From: Flavobacteriaceae bacterium
Lineage (GTDB): Bacteria > Bacteroidota > Bacteroidia > Flavobacteriales > Flavobacteriaceae
Reading direction: 5' to 3'
Length of the DNA: 5,732 bases
NCBI GenBank assembly: GCA_015489265.1
Contig: WFZY01000172.1
Location: forward strand, 1-5,732
Shown: positions 5,234 through 5,732 of the stretch, in pieces
Numbering within the stretch: position 1 is the first letter of the stretch
How the letters are laid out: each line of letters starts with the position of its first letter
Made by a program: the position numbers and the translations under genes
The notes under the pieces: model-generated
Told to the model about the DNA's origin: nothing
The model's input: the letters and a program-made list of their open reading frames with translations, nothing else
The model's database searches: none

Positions 5234-5732
5234 ATGCTTCACAAACTTAGGCAAAACATAAAACAAATATCCGGTTGGCAAACCAAGAAATTTTTATTGG
5301 CTTTTTCGGGCGGTATAGATAGTGTTGTTTTGGCAACGGCTTTAAAACAACTGGGGGGGCGGTTTGAGTTGGCGCATTGCAATTTTAAATTGCGTGGAAC
5401 TGAAAGTAACGAAGATCAAGCTTTTGTTGAAAATTTTGCCCGTGCGCAGCAAATTCCTTTACACATTAAAGTATGTGATTTATCAAAAACAGATGAGAAT
5501 ATTCAAATAACAGCCAGAACTGCCCGTTACCAATGGTTTGATAATTTGATAAAAAAACAGCAATTCGATTATTTATTGACGGCGCATCACTTAGATGACA
5601 GTATTGAAACGTTTTTTATCAATTTAATGCGTGCTACCGGTTTAAAAGGGCTACTCGGCATCAGAGATCAACATAAAATGTTGCGTCCTTTGCAAAATAT
5701 TACACGTCAGGAAATTTTGGAATTTGCCCAAC
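5234..5732 (+). CDS. tilS: tRNA(Ile)-lysidine synthetase TilS, N-terminal part (cut by window end)
   Basis: An open frame of 166 codons runs off the right edge. TilS uses ATP to attach lysine to C34 of the CAU-anticodon isoleucine tRNA, so that it reads AUA and is charged with isoleucine; it is essential in most bacteria and cytoplasmic. The N-type ATP pyrophosphatase domain is clear: the PP-loop SGGIDS at 25-30, HCNFKLRG at 48-55, AHHLDDSIET at 117-126, NLMRATGLKG at 130-139 and RPL at 151-153. The C-terminal tRNA-binding domains lie beyond the window. The ATG at 5234 fits the usual distance of about 25 residues to the PP-loop. There is no Shine-Dalgarno sequence, but the start is preceded by ATCAAA. 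It is divergent from the small membrane ORF and unrelated to NO reduction, so it marks the edge of the nor region. A run of seven G (5353-5359) encodes Gly41-Gly42 and is unusual in this AT-rich context, but the frame is intact. Confidence 0.95.
   Translation, partial: MLHKLRQNIKQISGWQTKKFLLAFSGGIDSVVLATALKQLGGRFELAHCNFKLRGTESNEDQAFVENFARAQQIPLHIKVCDLSKTDENIQITARTARYQWFDNLIKKQQFDYLLTAHHLDDSIETFFINLMRATGLKGLLGIRDQHKMLRPLQNITRQEILEFAQ

Overview
The window looks like a chromosomal segment from an AT-rich member of the Bacteroidetes (Bacteroidota), probably a flavobacterium-like lineage. The reasons are the promoter elements of the TAnnTTTG type, the lack of Shine-Dalgarno sequences before the starts, the style of the TilS protein, and two intergenic elements that resemble dispersed repeats I associate with this phylum. 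The phylum is an inference; no rRNA or other phylogenetic marker is present.

Most of the window (133-4745, minus strand) is one gene set for respiratory nitric oxide reduction of the cytochrome-c-dependent type (cNOR), in transcription order norC, norB, norQ, norD. NorC is the membrane-anchored cytochrome c that takes in electrons. NorB is the 12-helix catalytic subunit with heme b, heme b3 and non-heme iron FeB. NorQ (MoxR-type AAA+ ATPase) and NorD (von Willebrand A protein) are the pair thought to insert FeB into NorB. All ligand and motif residues I could check are present, so the system looks functional. norC and norB are 13 bp apart. norB and norQ are 90 bp apart with a terminator-like hairpin between them. 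norQ and norD are 178 bp apart.

Right of norC (4746-4994) is a 249-bp gap with no convincing gene. It holds a palindrome, a candidate norC promoter with an FNR/CRP-like site near -41, and a dispersed-repeat-like segment. Next is a 55-codon ORF on the minus strand (4995-5162) encoding an unrecognised two-helix membrane peptide. A compact divergent promoter region follows, then the first 166 codons of tilS (tRNA-Ile lysidine synthetase) on the plus strand, cut by the window end.

The left end and the norQ-norD gap carry a modular 7-bp-based repeat (1-22, 95-138, 2058-2101). In two copies the repeat overlaps the 3' end of a gene, and the norD and norQ stop codons occupy the same position in the repeat. 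This is the least expected feature of the window. The nor genes themselves are a known system, and I see no clearly new multi-gene system here.
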